This document shows, piece after piece, positions 35,644 through 44,945 of a stretch of 64,000 nucleotides of DNA; position 1 is the stretch's first letter, and the number at the start of each line of letters is the position of its first letter. The position numbers and the translations under genes are program-made. The notes beneath the pieces are model-generated. The model did no database searches and had not been told where the DNA came from. It saw only the letters and a program-made list of their open reading frames with translations. Source of the DNA: Algibacter sp. (GTDB lineage Bacteria > Bacteroidota > Bacteroidia > Flavobacteriales > Flavobacteriaceae); assembly GCF_029245835.1 (NCBI RefSeq), contig NZ_JAQWOO010000017.1, positions 1 through 64,000 of the forward strand, read 5' to 3'.

Positions 35644-35813
35644 GGGGTAAGTCCGCAATAATTAGTATTCCGTTAGCAGCAAATAGCAAACCAACTTACT
35701 TCGTTCTTTCAACTTACCTCAACTATGTTAATATCAAGTTAAAATAAACTCCCATATTAAACCCTTTTAAATTTTCAAAGTCCAAAAGACAAATACATTT
35801 AAAAACCCACACA

Positions 35814-36284
35814 ATGAAAAAACTATTAATAATTGCTGTAGCTTTGTTAGCATTACAAGCTACTGGACAAGAACAAAAAAGAGAAAATCAAAAAAGAGGA
35901 GAAAGAGTACAAAAAATAAAAAATCTCTCTGCAGAAGACATGGCAACTCTTCAAACCAAAAAAATGACTTTGTTTCTAGATTTAAATGACTCGCAACAAG
36001 CGAAGATTAAGAAAATAAATTTAGAAAATGCCACCAAAAGAAAAGCGATGATGGCAGAACGCAAAGCCAAAAAAGAAAGTGCTGACGCGCAAAAACCGAC
36101 ACAAGAGGAACGTCTTAAAATGGTAAATGCCAGCTTAGATCATAAAATTGCTATGAAAGCTAAAATGAAAGATATTTTAAATGAAGAGCAATACACTAAG
36201 TGGGAGAAATCTCTAATGCGAATGGCAAAGCAAGGAAAAGACAAAAAGAAAGACATGAAAAGAAGCATGCAGAAGAAAAAATAA
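35814..36284 (+). CDS. Small secreted Lys-rich protein, Spy/CpxP- or DUF4890-like
   Basis: A 156-residue protein with a signal peptide (about 1-18, QATGQ). The mature part is strongly basic and helical: NLSAEDMATLQTKKMTLFLD, LNDSQQAKIKKINLENATKR, then MKDILNEEQYTKWEKSLMRM. The 'L.L...Q..KI..I......' and 'ILN.EQY.KW' patterns resemble periplasmic Spy/CpxP-type proteins in Bacteroidota (DUF4890). A chaperone-like envelope-stress role is inferred from that resemblance only. It is followed by a terminator. Confidence 0.75.
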   Translation: MKKLLIIAVALLALQATGQEQKRENQKRGERVQKIKNLSAEDMATLQTKKMTLFLDLNDSQQAKIKKINLENATKRKAMMAERKAKKESADAQKPTQEERLKMVNASLDHKIAMKAKMKDILNEEQYTKWEKSLMRMAKQGKDKKKDMKRSMQKKK

Positions 36285-36326
36285 TAATGATTTTAGTTTA
36301 GTTGATTTGATTATAGTTAGTTAAGT

Positions 36327-36361
36327 AAAAACGCATCCCAAAATATTGGAATGCGTTTTTG
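36327..36361. terminator. Bidirectional terminator between the Spy-like gene and hemL
   Basis: AACGCATCCCAA pairs with TTGGAATGCGTT (one mismatch), with A and T tracts on both sides. It is placed between converging genes and can serve both. Confidence 0.8.
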
Positions 36362-36363
36362 CT

Positions 36364-37650
36364 TTATAGACTTTTTGCAACCTTATTTACAGCAGCAATC
36401 GTAAAATCTAAATCTTCGTAACTCAAAGCATCCGTTATAAACCAAGTTTCAAAAGCACTAGGCGCAATATAAACTCCCGCATCTAGCATTCCATGAAAGA
36501 ACGCTTTAAAGACATCATTATTTCCTTTTGCAGCAGTATCAAAATCTACAACTTTTGCTTCATCAAAATGCACAGAAATCATAGACCCTACTCGATTTAT
36601 AGTATGGGTAATTTTGTTTTCATTTAAAACTTTAGCGATGCCTTCATGTAAATAAGCAGTTTTTTCTTCTAATCTTTTAAATACTTCTGGATTATTATTT
36701 AACTCGGTAAGCATTGCTAAACCTGCAGCCATAGCCAGAGGATTCCCACTTAGAGTTCCAGCTTGATAAACCGGTCCTATAGGTGCTAAATGATTCATAA
36801 TCTCGTTTCCAGCAGCAAAAGCACCTACAGGTAAACCACCACCAATTACTTTTCCAAAACAAACAATATCAGCTTTAACGTGAAATAATTCTTGACACCC
36901 CCCTTTTGCTAAACGAAACCCCGTCATCACCTCATCAAAAACTAATAAAATATTATTGGCATCACATAAATCTCTAAGCGCTTGTAAAAAACCTGATTTC
37001 GGAGGAATACAACCCATATTTCCAGCTACAGGCTCAATTATTATACAAGCTATTTCGTTTTTATTAGCTTCAATTAATTCCGAAACATTATCAACGTCAT
37101 TATATCTTGCGAGCAATGTATCTTTTGCTGTTCCTTTAGTAACCCCAGGACTGTTTGGTGTTCCAAAGGTACTTGCACCACTTCCTGCTTGAATTAAAAA
37201 CGAATCAGAATGCCCATGATAACAACCCGCAAACTTAATGATTTTATCTTTTCCTGTAAACCCTCTAGCTAAACGTACAGCACTCATACAAGCTTCTGTC
37301 CCAGAATTAACAAAACGAATTTTATCAATATTTGGCACCATGGAAACTGCTAATTGAGCAATTTGAGTTTCAATTTCAGTAGGCATTCCAAAAGACGTTC
37401 CTTTTTTAGCTTTTTCAACAACCGCATTTACAACCGGCTCATAAGCATGGCCTAAAATCATTGGGCCCCAAGAATTTATATAATCAACTAAACGATTTTC
37501 ATCTTCGTCATACAAATAAGCACCCTTGGCTTCTTTTACAAAAATAGGCGTTCCTCCTACGCCTTTAAATGCTCTTACTGGCGAGTTTACACCACCTGGA
37601 ATCACTTTTTCCGCTTCAGCGAACAACGCGCTGCTTCTCTTATAAATCAT
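36364..37650 (-). CDS. hemL: Glutamate-1-semialdehyde 2,1-aminomutase
   Basis: A 428-residue PLP enzyme that makes 5-aminolevulinate from glutamate-1-semialdehyde for heme synthesis. [16 protein letters not shown] at the N-terminus, [29 protein letters not shown] and the PLP-lysine motif [15 protein letters not shown] are all canonical. It is the last gene of a minus-strand operon that begins with the HEKIH protein at 39696 (4-bp gap to the glucosaminidase gene). No other heme gene is here. Confidence 0.97.
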   Translation of the reverse strand: MIYKRSSALFAEAEKVIPGGVNSPVRAFKGVGGTPIFVKEAKGAYLYDEDENRLVDYINSWGPMILGHAYEPVVNAVVEKAKKGTSFGMPTEIETQIAQLAVSMVPNIDKIRFVNSGTEACMSAVRLARGFTGKDKIIKFAGCYHGHSDSFLIQAGSGASTFGTPNSPGVTKGTAKDTLLARYNDVDNVSELIEANKNEIACIIIEPVAGNMGCIPPKSGFLQALRDLCDANNILLVFDEVMTGFRLAKGGCQELFHVKADIVCFGKVIGGGLPVGAFAAGNEIMNHLAPIGPVYQAGTLSGNPLAMAAGLAMLTELNNNPEVFKRLEEKTAYLHEGIAKVLNENKITHTINRVGSMISVHFDEAKVVDFDTAAKGNNDVFKAFFHGMLDAGVYIAPSAFETWFITDALSYEDLDFTIAAVNKVAKSL

Positions 37651-37654
37651 ATTA

Positions 37655-38452
37655 CTAATTAATTTTTGATGATGGTTTTACAACTAATACTTGTCCGATA
37701 CTTAGAGACGTATCACGTAAACCATTTATATTTTGGAGTTCTTTTACTGAAATATCAAATGTTCTAGAAATAGAATATAAAGTATCCCCTTTAACCACAG
37801 TATACGTTGTTCGCTCTTGTGTTGTTAAAGGATTATCAAATTTTACATAGCTATCACCGAGCACTTCTTTATCAAATTCATATAACTTGTAACGCTCAAT
37901 TAAACCAATAAGCTTTTGCGGATACTTTCTATCGGTTGCATACCCAGCAGCTTTTAAACCTTTTGCCCAACCTTTATAATCTTCTTTTTTAAGGGTGAAA
38001 AGTTTTGAATAACGCTTTCTTTCAGTCAAAAACAAAGAATGATCTCTAAATGAATATTTAGCGTCTTTATACTTCCTGAAACATTCCTGTTTCTCATCAT
38101 CATCATGGTAAATCTTTTTACCCGTCCAACCGTGGCATTTAATTCCAAAATGATTGTTGGCTTCAACAGATAGCCTGCCATTTCCCGAGCCAGATTCTAA
38201 AATCCCTTGAGCAATAGTGATGCTTGCAGGAATGCCATACAAACTCATTTCTTGTTGCGCTGTAGCCTTATGCACATCTATATAACGCTCTGTATTGTTA
38301 GCATATACCTTTGTTGGTTGCTTAACAACATCTTTTTGATTTTTCTTTACTTGAGTTGATTCATTTTTAGATTTTTTAGTTACAACTCCTTTTTTAGACT
38401 TACAACTAAACACCAAAAGACCAACACATAAAATGATAATTATTTTTTTCAT
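37655..38452 (-). CDS. Glucosaminidase-LysM cell-wall hydrolase lipoprotein
   Basis: A 265-residue lipoprotein (lipobox VFSC, Cys17) with a Lys-rich linker. The glucosaminidase domain (GH73, about 60-200) shows [20 protein letters not shown] and [20 protein letters not shown] with the catalytic Glu. A LysM domain (about 215-262: [38 protein letters not shown]) binds peptidoglycan. It likely trims the cell wall at the outer-membrane inner face. It lies 4 bp upstream of hemL and 4 bp after the PLP-enzyme gene. Confidence 0.93.
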   Translation of the reverse strand: MKKIIIILCVGLLVFSCKSKKGVVTKKSKNESTQVKKNQKDVVKQPTKVYANNTERYIDVHKATAQQEMSLYGIPASITIAQGILESGSGNGRLSVEANNHFGIKCHGWTGKKIYHDDDEKQECFRKYKDAKYSFRDHSLFLTERKRYSKLFTLKKEDYKGWAKGLKAAGYATDRKYPQKLIGLIERYKLYEFDKEVLGDSYVKFDNPLTTQERTTYTVVKGDTLYSISRTFDISVKELQNINGLRDTSLSIGQVLVVKPSSKIN

Positions 38453-38456
38453 TAAT

Positions 38457-39368
38457 TTAAATAATTACAGGTAAATTTTTCTTTTTCAAAATGGCATTCA
38501 TTCCATTTATCCCTTGTAAACCACCAGTATGAATTGCTAAAATTCTTGAACCTTTCGGAAAATAGTTTTTATTAATTAAATCTATTATTCCAAATAACAT
38601 TTTACCAGTATAAATAGGATCTAAAGGCACTTTATAATCAATCTTAAACTGATTAATAAACGCCACTAATTCTTCATTTATTTTAGCGTAACCACCAAAA
38701 TGATAATCGGTAATTAATTTCCAATTCGTTTGTATTGCAAATTTACTAATATCTTCTTTCAAAAAGTTACCTTTTAAAGCAGGAAAACCTAAAACTTGTT
38801 GACTAGGTTTTGAACAATTTATTAATCCAGAAATCGTTCCGCCTGTTCCAACGGTACAACATATATAATTGAACGCCTTATCTTCGATAGTTAAAATTTC
38901 TTCACAACCTTTAACAGCTGATTTGTTTGTTCCTCCTTCTGGAATTAAGTAGAACTCTCCATATTCTTCTTCCAATTCATTTAAAAAAGATTCCGATGTT
39001 TTATGTCTGTATAATTCCCTTGAAACAAACTTAAATTGCATACCATTTTCTTTTGCAAAACTTAAGGTTGGATTATTAGAAATTTTAGCTTCTAACTCTT
39101 CTCCTCTAATAATTCCAATAGTATTAAATCCAATCAGGTGTCCCGCAGAAGCCACTGCAGCAATATGATTTGAAAACGCGCCTCCAAAGGTCAACAACGT
39201 TTTGTAACCAGATTTTTCAGCTTGCAGAAGATTATATTTAAGCTTTCTGTATTTATTTCCAGACACAAAAGCATGCAACTCGTCTTCACGTTTTACGAAC
39301 AACTCGATGCCCTTTTCCTTAGGAATATTTATTTGTTCATTTACGGTGTTTTCAAACTCAAATTTCAT
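38457..39368 (-). CDS. 1-aminocyclopropane-1-carboxylate deaminase/D-cysteine desulfhydrase-like PLP enzyme
   Basis: A 303-residue fold-type II PLP enzyme. VKREDELHAFVSGNKYRKLK carries the PLP-binding Lys; LLTFGGAFSNHIAAVASAGH is the Asn/Ser-binding loop; CCTVGTGGTISGLINCSK is the Gly-rich phosphate loop. Most such Bacteroidota enzymes are D-cysteine desulfhydrases rather than true ACC deaminases; the substrate cannot be told by eye. Its start overlaps the end of the HEKIH gene by 11 bp. Confidence 0.9.
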   Translation of the reverse strand: MKFEFENTVNEQINIPKEKGIELFVKREDELHAFVSGNKYRKLKYNLLQAEKSGYKTLLTFGGAFSNHIAAVASAGHLIGFNTIGIIRGEELEAKISNNPTLSFAKENGMQFKFVSRELYRHKTSESFLNELEEEYGEFYLIPEGGTNKSAVKGCEEILTIEDKAFNYICCTVGTGGTISGLINCSKPSQQVLGFPALKGNFLKEDISKFAIQTNWKLITDYHFGGYAKINEELVAFINQFKIDYKVPLDPIYTGKMLFGIIDLINKNYFPKGSRILAIHTGGLQGINGMNAILKKKNLPVII

Positions 39369-39696
39369 GAGTACGAAGGTACTTTAAAAAACTCCAAAAT
39401 GAACGCTGCTTCAAATAATCAATACTAAATTCATTAGTATACGCCTCCCTTTCAAATGAAATATTCCGATATGCTTTATGCCAATTTTGATATTGCATTA
39501 ACCGTACTGAAAATTCAATTCCATAAAAAACATAAAAAGGAAGAACAAGTAATTCTAACTGTTGTTTTAAATGTATTTTTTCATGATTAATTAAAACTTG
39601 ATTTTCTTTTAATTGCTTATATTTCAAAAATACGAATGGAAATATAGTTATTCCAGTATAACCTTTGGGTACTATGTGTTTTGAAATAAAAATCAT
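39358..39696 (-). CDS. Small protein with an HExxH-like motif, first gene of the hemL operon
   Basis: A 112-residue protein. INHEKIHLKQQLELLVLPFY contains HEKIH, an HExxH-type zinc site, next to hydrophobic helix sequence LLVLPFYVFYGIEFSVRLMQ, and EREAYTNEFSIDYLKQRS may add an acidic ligand. It resembles the peptidase core of M56-like proteins but is much shorter. Function unknown. It overlaps the next gene by 11 bp and is likely translated with it. Confidence 0.65.
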   Translation of the reverse strand: MIFISKHIVPKGYTGITIFPFVFLKYKQLKENQVLINHEKIHLKQQLELLVLPFYVFYGIEFSVRLMQYQNWHKAYRNISFEREAYTNEFSIDYLKQRSFWSFLKYLRTHEI

Positions 39697-39828
39697 GTTA
39701 TATGGGTTTCAAAAATCAATCCAAGAAAACTTTTTTCAAATCTTTTCTTTAGATTCGCGATGTCTCGGGAATGACAATTTATGGAAATCTTGATGTAAAC
39801 ATCAAGAAATAATTTCTTTAATTTACAT

Positions 39829-39836
39829 TATCTTTG
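39829..39836 (+). promoter_or_regulatory. Candidate -7 promoter element (TATCTTTG) of the DUF5522 gene
   Basis: TATCTTTG matches TAnnTTTG and lies only 6 nt before the ATG at 39843, implying a leaderless or nearly leaderless message. Just upstream, TCTTGATGT and ACATCAAGA form a 9-bp inverted repeat (39788-39807). Confidence 0.45.
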
Positions 39837-39842
39837 TTAATA

Positions 39843-40007
39843 ATGAAAAAAATAATTCCCATTGAAGAAGGCGATTACTACCTAACACCAGAAGGTTATC
39901 GCTGTTTTACTGAACAATACCACTTAAAACGTGGTTATTGCTGTGAGAGTGGATGCAGACATTGTCCGTATGAGTACAATAAAGCTACAAATTCTATAAA
40001 AAAATAG
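39843..40007 (+). CDS. DUF5522-family small protein
   Basis: A 54-residue protein, not long enough for usual cut-offs. GDYYLTPEGYRCFTEQYHLK followed by RGYCCESGCRHCPYEYN is the DUF5522 signature, with the cluster of Cys residues (CCESGCRHCPY) suggesting a small metal or Fe-S site. I recall this family as common in Flavobacteriia. Function unknown. It is read alone, in the gap between two operons. Confidence 0.85.
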   Translation: MKKIIPIEEGDYYLTPEGYRCFTEQYHLKRGYCCESGCRHCPYEYNKATNSIKK

Positions 40008-40150
40008 GTCTCAAAAACACCCACACAACTCAAATCCTTGGTATGATTATTGATACTATATTAACATCAAGTCATAAAAAGCTGCTGTAATTAAATTTTT
40101 TATCGACACTCAATTTTTTACAGCTACTACAACCTTTAAAAAATTGTATT

Positions 40151-40720
40151 ATGAAAAAAATTATTAAAACCTTACCGCTTTTAGCCTTACTAATAGTGGT
40201 ATCTTCTTGCAGTTCTATAAGAGTAGCCGCAGATTACGATAAAGAAGCACAATTTAGCGAGTATAAGACCTTTGCTTTCTTCAAAACAGGTATTGACAAG
40301 GCAGAAATTAGCGATTTAGATAAGCGCAGAATTCTTCGTGCCATTGAAGCAGAACTTTTAGCAAAAGGGTTTACAAAGTCTGAAAAACCTGATTTATTAG
40401 TAAGTCTATTTACAAAATCTCAACAGCGTGTAGATGTATATAACAATGCTTGGGGTATGGGTGCCTGGGGCTGGGGCGGATGGGGTCCATGGGGAGGCTT
40501 TGGTCCTGGTTGGGGCTGGGGTTGGAACCAACAACCTAATGTTTCAACAAGTGTACAAGGCCATTTATACATAGACCTTATAGATGCTGATAAAAAAGAA
40601 ATGGTTTGGCAAGGCATGGGAACGGGTTACTTAACCAGGAATATGGAAAAGAAAGAAGAACGTATTAAAGAGTTTGTTTCTAAGATAATGGAAAAATATC
40701 CTCCGGGAGTACAGCAATAA
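40151..40720 (+). CDS. DUF4136-family lipoprotein with a Gly/Trp-rich insert
   Basis: A 189-residue lipoprotein (lipobox VSSC, Cys20). The DUF4136 fold is recognisable from VAADYDKEAQFSEYKTFAFF, AIEAELLAKGFTKSEKPDLL, GHLYIDLIDADKKEMVWQGM and ERIKEFVSKIMEKYPP. Between about 97 and 125 there is a low-complexity run rich in Gly and Trp (AWGWGGWGPWGGFGPGW). Such inserts are common in this family. It is anchored to a membrane, function unknown. It is followed by a bidirectional terminator. Confidence 0.9.
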   Translation: MKKIIKTLPLLALLIVVSSCSSIRVAADYDKEAQFSEYKTFAFFKTGIDKAEISDLDKRRILRAIEAELLAKGFTKSEKPDLLVSLFTKSQQRVDVYNNAWGMGAWGWGGWGPWGGFGPGWGWGWNQQPNVSTSVQGHLYIDLIDADKKEMVWQGMGTGYLTRNMEKKEERIKEFVSKIMEKYPPGVQQ

Positions 40721-40722
40721 GA

Positions 40723-40754
40723 CAAAAAAGGTAACTCTAAAAGTTGCCTTTTTT
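40723..40754. terminator. Terminator between the DUF4136 gene and the bestrophin gene
   Basis: AAAAAGGTAACT pairs with AGTTGCCTTTTT (G-T wobble) with A and T tracts on both sides, between converging genes. Confidence 0.8.
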
Positions 40755-40755
40755 A

Positions 40756-41859
40756 TTACATTACGATATCATTTTCCCAAACATAGGGTTCAGGAATATT
40801 AGTATCGTCTATAAGTTGTCTGATATCAATTTCAATACCTCTACTCATATCGGTAATAGGAATATCGTTTGGACCACCTTCAAATGGGTTTTCGGTGTTT
40901 TCACCTATAGCTTCCATGGTATGAAACACCCAAGAAATTAAGGCGCTAAAAGGTATAGAAAACCAAACAAAATGTTTAGCAATAAACGCTTGTACCAAAT
41001 GACCTAAAGAGGTTTGTGAGTCATGAGCTGCTAAATCTTCCAAAATATGATCGCCGATAACTTCAAAGCCTTCCATAATACCAAACGGTAAAAGAATTAT
41101 AAAAATCCATACAAACAGATAATTTAAAGTTGCAAATTGTCTAGGGTATGGAAAGTTTTTAATACGCTCACTCTTACCTTGTAGGGAATAAAATTCAACT
41201 AGCATGTTTGCCATTTCCATATGCCGGAAATCTTCAATTAAACCTTCATCCATTAATACTTTTAATCTGCGAGATTGAACACCTAAGATTTGAGATGGTT
41301 TATTCCCTTTAGCAAATACTTCTTTAAAATCTGCATCAGATAAATAATGTTTTATTTCGTCTTCTAAAGTTGTTTCATCCTCGCAAACCCTAAAGGAAGA
41401 TTCTCTAAACTCAATATTAGATTTTTTGTTTTTTAAATGCATTTCCCAAGGCTTATCTTCTCTTAATTGGTAACGCAATGCTGTTAACCATGCTACATGC
41501 CTGTGCACTAATTCTCGCTTAATGGCTTGCAATTCTTCATCCGTTCTACTTTGTTTAGCATGGGTGTTATCTATAAAATCTTTTACCATAATTGTCCAAG
41601 AACGTGATGCATTAACAATGCCTCCCCAAATTTTCCTGGCTTCCCATAACCTATCATAAGATGCATTATTTTTAAAACTAACAATAAACGCCACAGCGGT
41701 ACCTAAAACACCTAATGGCAACCAAGGCACATGTAACCATTTTAAACCAACAACATCAAATAAAAACACAGGAATCATCCCTAAGAAAAGAAACAGTATA
41801 ATATAACGTCTCGTCCATTTAATTACCCCTTTTACAGGAAATATGCGTCTTGTATACAT
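40756..41859 (-). CDS. Bestrophin-family (UPF0187) chloride-channel-like membrane protein
   Basis: A 367-residue protein with N-terminal membrane helices (YIILFLFLGMIPVFLFDVVG), the signature FIVSFKNNASYDRLWEARKI, WGGIVNASRSWTI, then a central hydrophilic region and later helices (TLNYLFVWIFIILLPFGIME, HFVWFSIPFSALISWVFH). The C-terminal ENPFEGGPNDIPITDMSRGI is the conserved end. Bacterial bestrophins form pentameric ion channels. It is read toward the DUF4136 gene. No operon. Confidence 0.92.
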   Translation of the reverse strand: MYTRRIFPVKGVIKWTRRYIILFLFLGMIPVFLFDVVGLKWLHVPWLPLGVLGTAVAFIVSFKNNASYDRLWEARKIWGGIVNASRSWTIMVKDFIDNTHAKQSRTDEELQAIKRELVHRHVAWLTALRYQLREDKPWEMHLKNKKSNIEFRESSFRVCEDETTLEDEIKHYLSDADFKEVFAKGNKPSQILGVQSRRLKVLMDEGLIEDFRHMEMANMLVEFYSLQGKSERIKNFPYPRQFATLNYLFVWIFIILLPFGIMEGFEVIGDHILEDLAAHDSQTSLGHLVQAFIAKHFVWFSIPFSALISWVFHTMEAIGENTENPFEGGPNDIPITDMSRGIEIDIRQLIDDTNIPEPYVWENDIVM

Positions 41860-42019
41860 ATATACTTTTTAAAAATTTAGTTTTTATAAATATATAAATC
41901 TTTCATGGTTATAACACAAAACTAGTTTCAGCAAACATACATTGAAAGAAAAGTTAAAAATTTACTATTACAATGAATTATCCGTATTTTTAAAGAAGTT
42001 TTATATACAAAATTTACTG

Positions 42020-43780
42020 ATGTCGCATTTATTTGAATCTAACGAAATACTCCAGAAGCTACCAAAGCACTTAAAGCAGTTTATAAAACCTCAAAATTAT
42101 GAGGATTATTCTTCTATAGATCAAGCGGTTTGGCGCTATGTAATGCGAAAAAATGTAGATTTTTTAAGTCGTGTTGCTCATAGTTCTTATTTAGACGGCT
42201 TAAAACAAACAGGAATTTCTGTTGATAGCATTCCCAATATGTATGGCATGAATCGCATTTTAAAAGATATTGGTTGGGCAGCAGTTGCTGTTGATGGCTT
42301 TATCCCTCCCAATGCCTTTATGGAGTTTCAAGCTTATAACATTCTGGTTATCGCAAGTGATATCAGGCAACTAGAACACATAGAATACACACCCGCTCCA
42401 GATATTATTCATGAAGGCGCTGGACATGCTCCCATAATTGCAAATCCTGAATATGCTGAATATTTAAGACGATTTGGAGAAATTGGTTGTAAAGCCATTT
42501 CATCAGCTAAAGATTATGAATTATACGAAGCAGTCAGATATTTATCAATAATAAAAGAAGCCCCAAACTCTTTGGAAGCAGATATCGCTTCCGCGGAAAA
42601 AAAAGTAGAAGACTTACAACAAAATATGGGTATTCCTAGTGAAATGGCTTTAATAAGAAATTTACATTGGTGGACGGTTGAATATGGCTTGATTGGAACC
42701 ATAGAAAACCCTAAAATTTATGGCGCTGGCTTACTATCATCCATAGGCGAAAGCGCTTGGTGTATGACTAACGACGTTAAAAAATTGCCTTACAATATTA
42801 ATGCTACTTACAAAGACTTTGACATCACCAAACCACAACCTCAACTTTATGTAACACCAGATTTTGCACATTTAAGTTTGATATTAGAAGAGTTCGCCAA
42901 TACCATGGCATTGCGTACAGGCGGGCTATCTGGAGTTAATAAATTAATTGAATCAAACGCGTTAGGCACTATTGAGCTAAGTACAGGATTACAAATTTCT
43001 GGGGTTTTTAATACGGTTATTGAAACTGAAGGTAAACCTATTTATATGCAAACCTTAGGAAAAACAGCACTAGCTTATCGTGAAAAAGAACTCGTGGGTC
43101 ATGGTACAGATACTCATAAAGATGGTTTTGGTTCTCCTATCGGAAATTTAAAAGGTATTAATCTTGCCATAGAAGATATGAGTCCCCGTGATTTAGCAGC
43201 TTATAATATTTATGAAGAACGCACGGTAAACTTGGAGTTTGAAGGCGGTATTAAAGTTTCAGGAGAAATCATTACTGGAAAACGAAATCTGCAAGGGAAA
43301 ATCATTCTAATTAGTTTTAAAAACTGCACAGTAACTTACAACGAAACTGTATTATTTAAACCTGAATGGGGTATTTATGATATGGCCGTTGGTAAAAATA
43401 TTGTTTCGGCATTTTCAGGACCTGCGGATTTAAATAGCTTTGATTTAATTACACACAAAACGTCTTCTAAAACAATTCATGTTAAAAAAACAAAAGAGCG
43501 GTTGGATCTGGAAATATTGTACCAACAAGTTAGAGACTACAGAGAGGATAAAAACAGGACTATTTCTAGAACGAAAGTTTTAGAACAACTTATTGAAAAG
43601 CATCCTAATGATTGGTTATTAGCTATTGAACTTTATGAGTTAGCACAAATAGGAAATGAAGCTGAATTATCTAAAAAAATATTGAACCACTTAGATGCTA
43701 TTAAACAAAATAAACCTGAATTTGGTAGGTTGATTGATGATGGGCTCAATATTATTAATAAAGAAACTATTAGTGGTTAA
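42020..43780 (+). CDS. phhA: Aromatic amino acid hydroxylase (phenylalanine 4-monooxygenase-like)
   Basis: The start is ATG 42020 (MSHLFESNEIL); the open frame continues up to a TTG at 41942 but without homology. The catalytic domain (about 20-330) has the iron site DIIHEGAGHAPIIANPEYAE (His131 and His136) and RFGEIGCKAISSAKDYELYE with the Glu ligand region. The protein is 586 residues, longer than single-domain bacterial phenylalanine hydroxylases (about 260-300 residues); the C-terminal half (about 330-586) is a separate conserved region of unknown role, usual in Bacteroidota homologues. It hydroxylates Phe (or Trp) with a pterin cofactor. Its stop shares TTAA with the converging enoyl-CoA hydratase gene. 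Confidence 0.85.
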   Translation: MSHLFESNEILQKLPKHLKQFIKPQNYEDYSSIDQAVWRYVMRKNVDFLSRVAHSSYLDGLKQTGISVDSIPNMYGMNRILKDIGWAAVAVDGFIPPNAFMEFQAYNILVIASDIRQLEHIEYTPAPDIIHEGAGHAPIIANPEYAEYLRRFGEIGCKAISSAKDYELYEAVRYLSIIKEAPNSLEADIASAEKKVEDLQQNMGIPSEMALIRNLHWWTVEYGLIGTIENPKIYGAGLLSSIGESAWCMTNDVKKLPYNINATYKDFDITKPQPQLYVTPDFAHLSLILEEFANTMALRTGGLSGVNKLIESNALGTIELSTGLQISGVFNTVIETEGKPIYMQTLGKTALAYREKELVGHGTDTHKDGFGSPIGNLKGINLAIEDMSPRDLAAYNIYEERTVNLEFEGGIKVSGEIITGKRNLQGKIILISFKNCTVTYNETVLFKPEWGIYDMAVGKNIVSAFSGPADLNSFDLITHKTSSKTIHVKKTKERLDLEILYQQVRDYREDKNRTISRTKVLEQLIEKHPNDWLLAIELYELAQIGNEAELSKKILNHLDAIKQNKPEFGRLIDDGLNIINKETISG

Positions 43781-44526
43781 CGGAATCGCTTTAAAGTCTT
43801 TTTAGTAAACGTACTCAAAACCTGTTTTCCACTCATTTCTGCCCGTTCAGACAATAATTCATCCCAATGCTCTGTGCCCTTCCAAAACACTTTCTTCATT
43901 TCTTTTAGTGCTTCTGGGTTGTAGCCTGCTAATTTTTCTGCTAAAACTTTTACGGCTTCATCTAAAGCTTCAGTAGTTTCAAATACTTCAGCGTACAGCC
44001 CTTTATCTTTTGCAAATTCCGTAGTAAAAAATGTTTCTGCATCAATAGTCATTTGAGACATGGTAGTTACACCCAACTTTCTTGTTACGGCAGGCTCAAT
44101 AACAAAAGGCCCAATTCCAATACTTAGCTCGCTTAAACGGATTGAAGCATATTTTGTAGCTAAACAATAATCGGTAGCGGCTGCTAAACCAACCCCACCA
44201 CCAACTGCTTTACCTTGAACACGCCCAATAATCAATTTTGGACATTTTCTCATAGTATTAATAACATTAGCAAAACCCATAAAAAATTGTTTTCCTGATG
44301 TTTCATTTTCAATACCAATTAATTCATTAAAACTTGCCCCTGCACAAAACGTTCTATCTCCACCACTTTTTAAAACAATAACTTTAATTGCATCATCATT
44401 ACCAGCATCAACAATTGTCTGCTCTAAATTTGATAAAATAGTACTAGGCATGGAGTTTCTGTTGGGGTGAAAAAACTCGATAAAACCAACTTTATTTTCA
44501 ATTGTAAGCGAAACATAGGCCTCCAT
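43777..44526 (-). CDS. Enoyl-CoA hydratase/isomerase family protein
   Basis: The start is ATG 44526 (MEAYVSLTIENKVG). The crotonase fold is shown by GFIEFFHPNRNSMPSTILSN, KSGGDRTFCAGASFNELIGI (oxyanion hole and substrate loop), GRVQGKAVGGGVGLAAATDY and CLATKYASIRLSELSIGIGP. It is 249 residues, usual for the family. Its specific substrate is unknown; the neighbouring aromatic hydroxylase suggests amino acid catabolism but the genes converge. It shares TTAA with the phhA stop. Confidence 0.9.
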   Translation of the reverse strand: MEAYVSLTIENKVGFIEFFHPNRNSMPSTILSNLEQTIVDAGNDDAIKVIVLKSGGDRTFCAGASFNELIGIENETSGKQFFMGFANVINTMRKCPKLIIGRVQGKAVGGGVGLAAATDYCLATKYASIRLSELSIGIGPFVIEPAVTRKLGVTTMSQMTIDAETFFTTEFAKDKGLYAEVFETTEALDEAVKVLAEKLAGYNPEALKEMKKVFWKGTEHWDELLSERAEMSGKQVLSTFTKKTLKRFR

Positions 44527-44639
44527 AAACACTCTAATTTTAAATGATGAATATACATAAAATTTTAATGAACTGTAATGCAACTTATGTTACTTATACT
44601 TTTGAAAAAATTAAAGTAATTTGCATTAAAAATGAAACT

Positions 44640-44945
44640 ATGGGATTATTAAGTTTTCTATTTGGTAATAAAAACGACATGATAAAAGATTTTCTAAATA
44701 GAGGTGCTATTATTATAGATGTTAGAACGACTCAAGAGTACAATCAAGGGGCTATATCTGGCTCTAAAAATATGCCTTTACAAACTATCCAATCGAAAAT
44801 AAAAGACATTAAAAAATACAACAAACCTGTAATTACTTGTTGTGCAAGCGGTATGCGTTCCGTTAGTGCTGCTTCGATTTTAAAAAGTAATGGTGTTGAA
44901 GCTATAAATGGTGGTGGCTGGATGAGCTTAAATAGTAAGTTATAA
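44640..44945 (+). CDS. Rhodanese-like domain protein
   Basis: The start is ATG 44640 (MGLLSFLFGNKNDM); the longer frame upstream lacks homology and overlaps the hydratase gene. The 101-residue protein is a single rhodanese domain: IIIDVRTTQEYNQGAISGSK, then ITCCASGMRS with the active-site Cys in the CASGMRS loop. Such proteins move sulfane sulfur. Its stop overlaps the DUF4230 stop by six bases (TTATAA). Confidence 0.92.
   Translation: MGLLSFLFGNKNDMIKDFLNRGAIIIDVRTTQEYNQGAISGSKNMPLQTIQSKIKDIKKYNKPVITCCASGMRSVSAASILKSNGVEAINGGGWMSLNSKL

Noticed and set aside
39788-39807. 9-bp inverted repeat before the DUF5522 gene as a riboswitch or operator
   Set aside because: Loop of only 2 nt and no T run; no adjacent regulator. 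It is mentioned with the promoter but not claimed as a site.
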